Positions 62,454 through 64,000 of a stretch of 64,000 nucleotides of DNA are shown here, in pieces. Origin of the DNA: Oleidesulfovibrio alaskensis DSM 16109 (GTDB lineage Bacteria; Desulfobacterota; Desulfovibrionia; Desulfovibrionales; Desulfovibrionaceae). The stretch spans positions 434,001-498,000 of the forward strand of contig NZ_AXWQ01000004.1 of NCBI RefSeq assembly GCF_000482745.1. Reading direction: 5' to 3'. The notes under the pieces were generated by a model. That model saw only the letters and a list, made by a program, of their open reading frames with translations, ran no database searches and was not told the DNA's origin. The translations under genes were made by a program, and so were the position numbers. Each line of letters starts with the position of its first letter. Within the stretch, counting starts at the first letter, position 1.

Positions 62454-63431
62454 ATGCATACCCAATTTTCCAGCACCCGTCGCGAAAACGCCTCGCGCCG
62501 CGATGTCAGCATACTCATTCCCGCTTACAAACCCGACTGGTTCGCCGAGTGTCTCGAAAGTGCGCTGGCCCAGACATGGCCTGTAAAAGAAATCATCATT
62601 TCCGATGACTGTCCCACCGACGACATACGGCAGATAGTCACCCGCTACGAAGCTGACCCGCGCATACGCTACGCCCGCAATGCCGGTCCGAAAGGTCCGT
62701 GCGGCAACTATCTCAACCTTGCACGGCTCAGCGATGCGCGCTGGTTCAAATTTCTCGATGACGACGATGCGCTGCTGCCTGACGGGCTGGAGCGGCTCAT
62801 GCATCATGCCAAGGGCAGAACTTCTGTCGTTACCGGTGCATGCCAACTGGTGGATGCGCACGGCGACGCAGGCATGATGCCCGTAGATTCGCCCGAATCG
62901 GTAAACGGCCGCAGGCATTTTATCCGGTGCAGCCGCCGCCCGCCCGAAGGCCTGTTCTCGCGCATGCTTTTCCGGGCCGATGTGGTGCAGTCCGTTCTGG
63001 ATGAAGACCTGCCGCAGTCGCTCATCAGTCTGGACGAAATGCTGGGCCTCATCGCTGCATTTTACGGCGATCCGGCCTATGAACATGCTCCTGTATGCCG
63101 TTACCGGCTGTCGCCTGCAGGCTATTCTCGCCTGACCACGCCGCAGGTGCTGCTGGACGACATGGCCTGTGTGACAGTGCCCTTCCGCATGGCGGCGGAA
63201 CGCAAGTTTCTGCTGCCCAAAGAGCTGGGAGAATGGCGTACCGGCATGTTGACGCAATACACGCGCCGCAGCCTGCACAAGTATCTCGACAGCGGCGATC
63301 TTGCCGGAATGAAAGAATTTCTGCGACTCATGCGCCAGCGCTTCGGCACCGGCGACACATTGCGCTGCTGCGCGGCTTCCGGCCTGTTGCGGGCTGCGGC
63401 CAGCCGTTTTCTGCTGCGCCGCAGCCGGTAA
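62454..63431 (+). CDS. Family 2 glycosyltransferase
   Basis: A 325-residue GT-A fold enzyme. I place the start at ATG 62454 (MHTQFSSTRRENAS), although its ribosome site is poor; a TTG at 62415 extends the frame. The donor site is DVSILIPAYKPDWFAECLES with IIISDDCPTDD, and the metal-binding run KFLDDDDALLPDG (DDDD, a DxD variant). The acceptor half is unfamiliar. Probably it adds a sugar to a surface glycan or glycoprotein. It is monocistronic; no other glycan genes adjoin. Confidence 0.88.
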   Translation: MHTQFSSTRRENASRRDVSILIPAYKPDWFAECLESALAQTWPVKEIIISDDCPTDDIRQIVTRYEADPRIRYARNAGPKGPCGNYLNLARLSDARWFKFLDDDDALLPDGLERLMHHAKGRTSVVTGACQLVDAHGDAGMMPVDSPESVNGRRHFIRCSRRPPEGLFSRMLFRADVVQSVLDEDLPQSLISLDEMLGLIAAFYGDPAYEHAPVCRYRLSPAGYSRLTTPQVLLDDMACVTVPFRMAAERKFLLPKELGEWRTGMLTQYTRRSLHKYLDSGDLAGMKEFLRLMRQRFGTGDTLRCCAASGLLRAAASRFLLRRSR

Positions 63432-63867
63432 CCGCAGCGGACATTTCCCTTTGCGCGGACTGTGTCGGAACATCTGAATACACGGCAGGCAACGCGCAGG
63501 ACGTACAGCACCGCCTGAGAAACAGCCGGTTTCATCTGGCCGTATCCGGTCCGCCGGAAATAGCCAGCCCGGAAAAAGTGCCCGCTGAGCGCAGACAACG
63601 GCGCGGACAACGGCGCGAACCACAAAGCCCCCTTTAGCCTGCAGGCCGCGCTTACCGGTCTGCAGCTTTTGCGCTATCGTCCGGCTTTTTTCAGCCTGCC
63701 CGGCGCCTGTGCAGCGCCTCCTTCATCCGGCTGCCGGTGTCTGCATGTCCGGAGTACCTGATTCCACGCCCCGCGGACATTCTGCACAGGGCATCCCTCT
63801 TGTCCGCAGCGCTGCCGCAGCGTATACAGCAGACATGACATCTTTCGCTTCTTCCCACGCAATCCAT
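63432..63867. other. Gap after the glycosyltransferase gene
   Basis: About 435 bases with no convincing gene on either strand. Short open frames exist (for example minus 63674-63871) but lack ribosome sites and recognisable products. Confidence 0.5.
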
Positions 63868-63999
63868 TCAAGCCCGCTGCGGCACTACCGCCGCCAGCAC
63901 GCTGCGCGTCAGAACCATGTTTCGTTTCAGGTAGTTGTTGATGAAAGCGATCTATGGATAACTGCCCCGTGCAATATGCACGACCTCGCTGCTGCCACG
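63868..63999 (-). pseudogene. Possible gene end with in-frame TAG, running off the window
   Basis: On the minus strand, one frame enters from the right edge (RGSSEVVHIARGSYP), meets TAG at 63952-63954, and continues for 27 codons with GC-rich third positions (IAFINNYLKRNMVLTRSVLA...) to TGA at 63868. It could be a gene ending at the TAG, an interrupted gene, a sequencing error, or chance. Confidence 0.3.
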
Positions 64000-64000
64000 G

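Noticed and set aside
62253..63623. 456-codon minus-strand ORF over the glycosyltransferase
   Set aside because: Opposite strand of an intact family 2 glycosyltransferase with its DDDD motif; no motifs of its own.

Overview
The window reads as chromosomal DNA of a GC-rich, Gram-negative, anaerobic sulfate reducer of the Desulfovibrionales, most likely Desulfovibrio/Oleidesulfovibrio alaskensis or a close relative. This is an inference from gene content: a tungsten-type aldehyde:ferredoxin oxidoreductase with its own MoaD/ThiF-like proteins, many two-component and c-di-GMP proteins, a THxN-type PEP-CTERM gene family, a CIRCE-controlled groESL pair and an argF-argG-argH run. There is no phage, transposase, integrase or CRISPR array, and the single tRNA (Leu, CAA) shows no inserted element beside it.

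Layout. 1-3200: end of an unknown gene, a small unknown gene, then mazG and cvpA on the minus strand. 3400-7800: a tightly spaced plus-strand run of an HDOD protein, a GAF/PAS-like protein, an HD-GYP response regulator, a MoaD-like sulfur carrier and a ThiF/MoeB-like E1 enzyme; it faces aor (8184-9917), and a protein with a MoaD-like N-terminus lies divergently upstream of aor. 10.8-16.3 kb: unknown proteins, a FAD-dependent dehydrogenase and murJ. 16.57-16.73 kb: a SAM-I (S-box) riboswitch with its own terminator, in front of a 90-residue unknown gene. 17.2-22 kb: a HAD protein, groEL/groES with CIRCE, and an NhaC-family transporter. 22.3-28.8 kb: ABC-F (uup-like), yajQ, a DEAD-box helicase, an APH-type kinase and msrA. 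29-37.7 kb: a NYN-nuclease/LOTUS-like protein, uvrA, DUF554, tRNA-Leu, and a LysR regulator divergent from a DUF169 gene. 37.7-40.5 kb: a long AT-rich gap, a 14-codon leader ORF and a SulP transporter. 40.7-43.8 kb: three tandem paralogous THxN PEP-CTERM genes, each with its own terminator. 44.2-54.6 kb: greA, DUF401, mtgA, a dCache-like/PAS/PAS/GGDEF cyclase, a TraR/DksA zinc finger, YitT, D-lyxose isomerase, PfkB kinase, HAD and nitroreductase. 54.9-64 kb: metF, a phosphodiester glycosidase, argF-argG-argH, a CheY-like regulator and a family 2 glycosyltransferase.

Themes. Methionine/SAM economy appears at up to three places: the SAM riboswitch, metF with an AT-rich inverted repeat upstream, and an NhaC-family gene (a family that includes MetT methionine transporters) with a similar upstream repeat. 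Tungsten or molybdenum cofactor functions surround aor. c-di-GMP and HD-domain signalling recurs at 3.4-6.7 kb and 47.5-49.8 kb. Most units end in clear intrinsic terminators, often shared between convergent genes. Non-coding stretches hold two degenerate short tandem arrays (18068-18130 and 57690-57790) and one perfect 16-bp inverted repeat (37125-37157).
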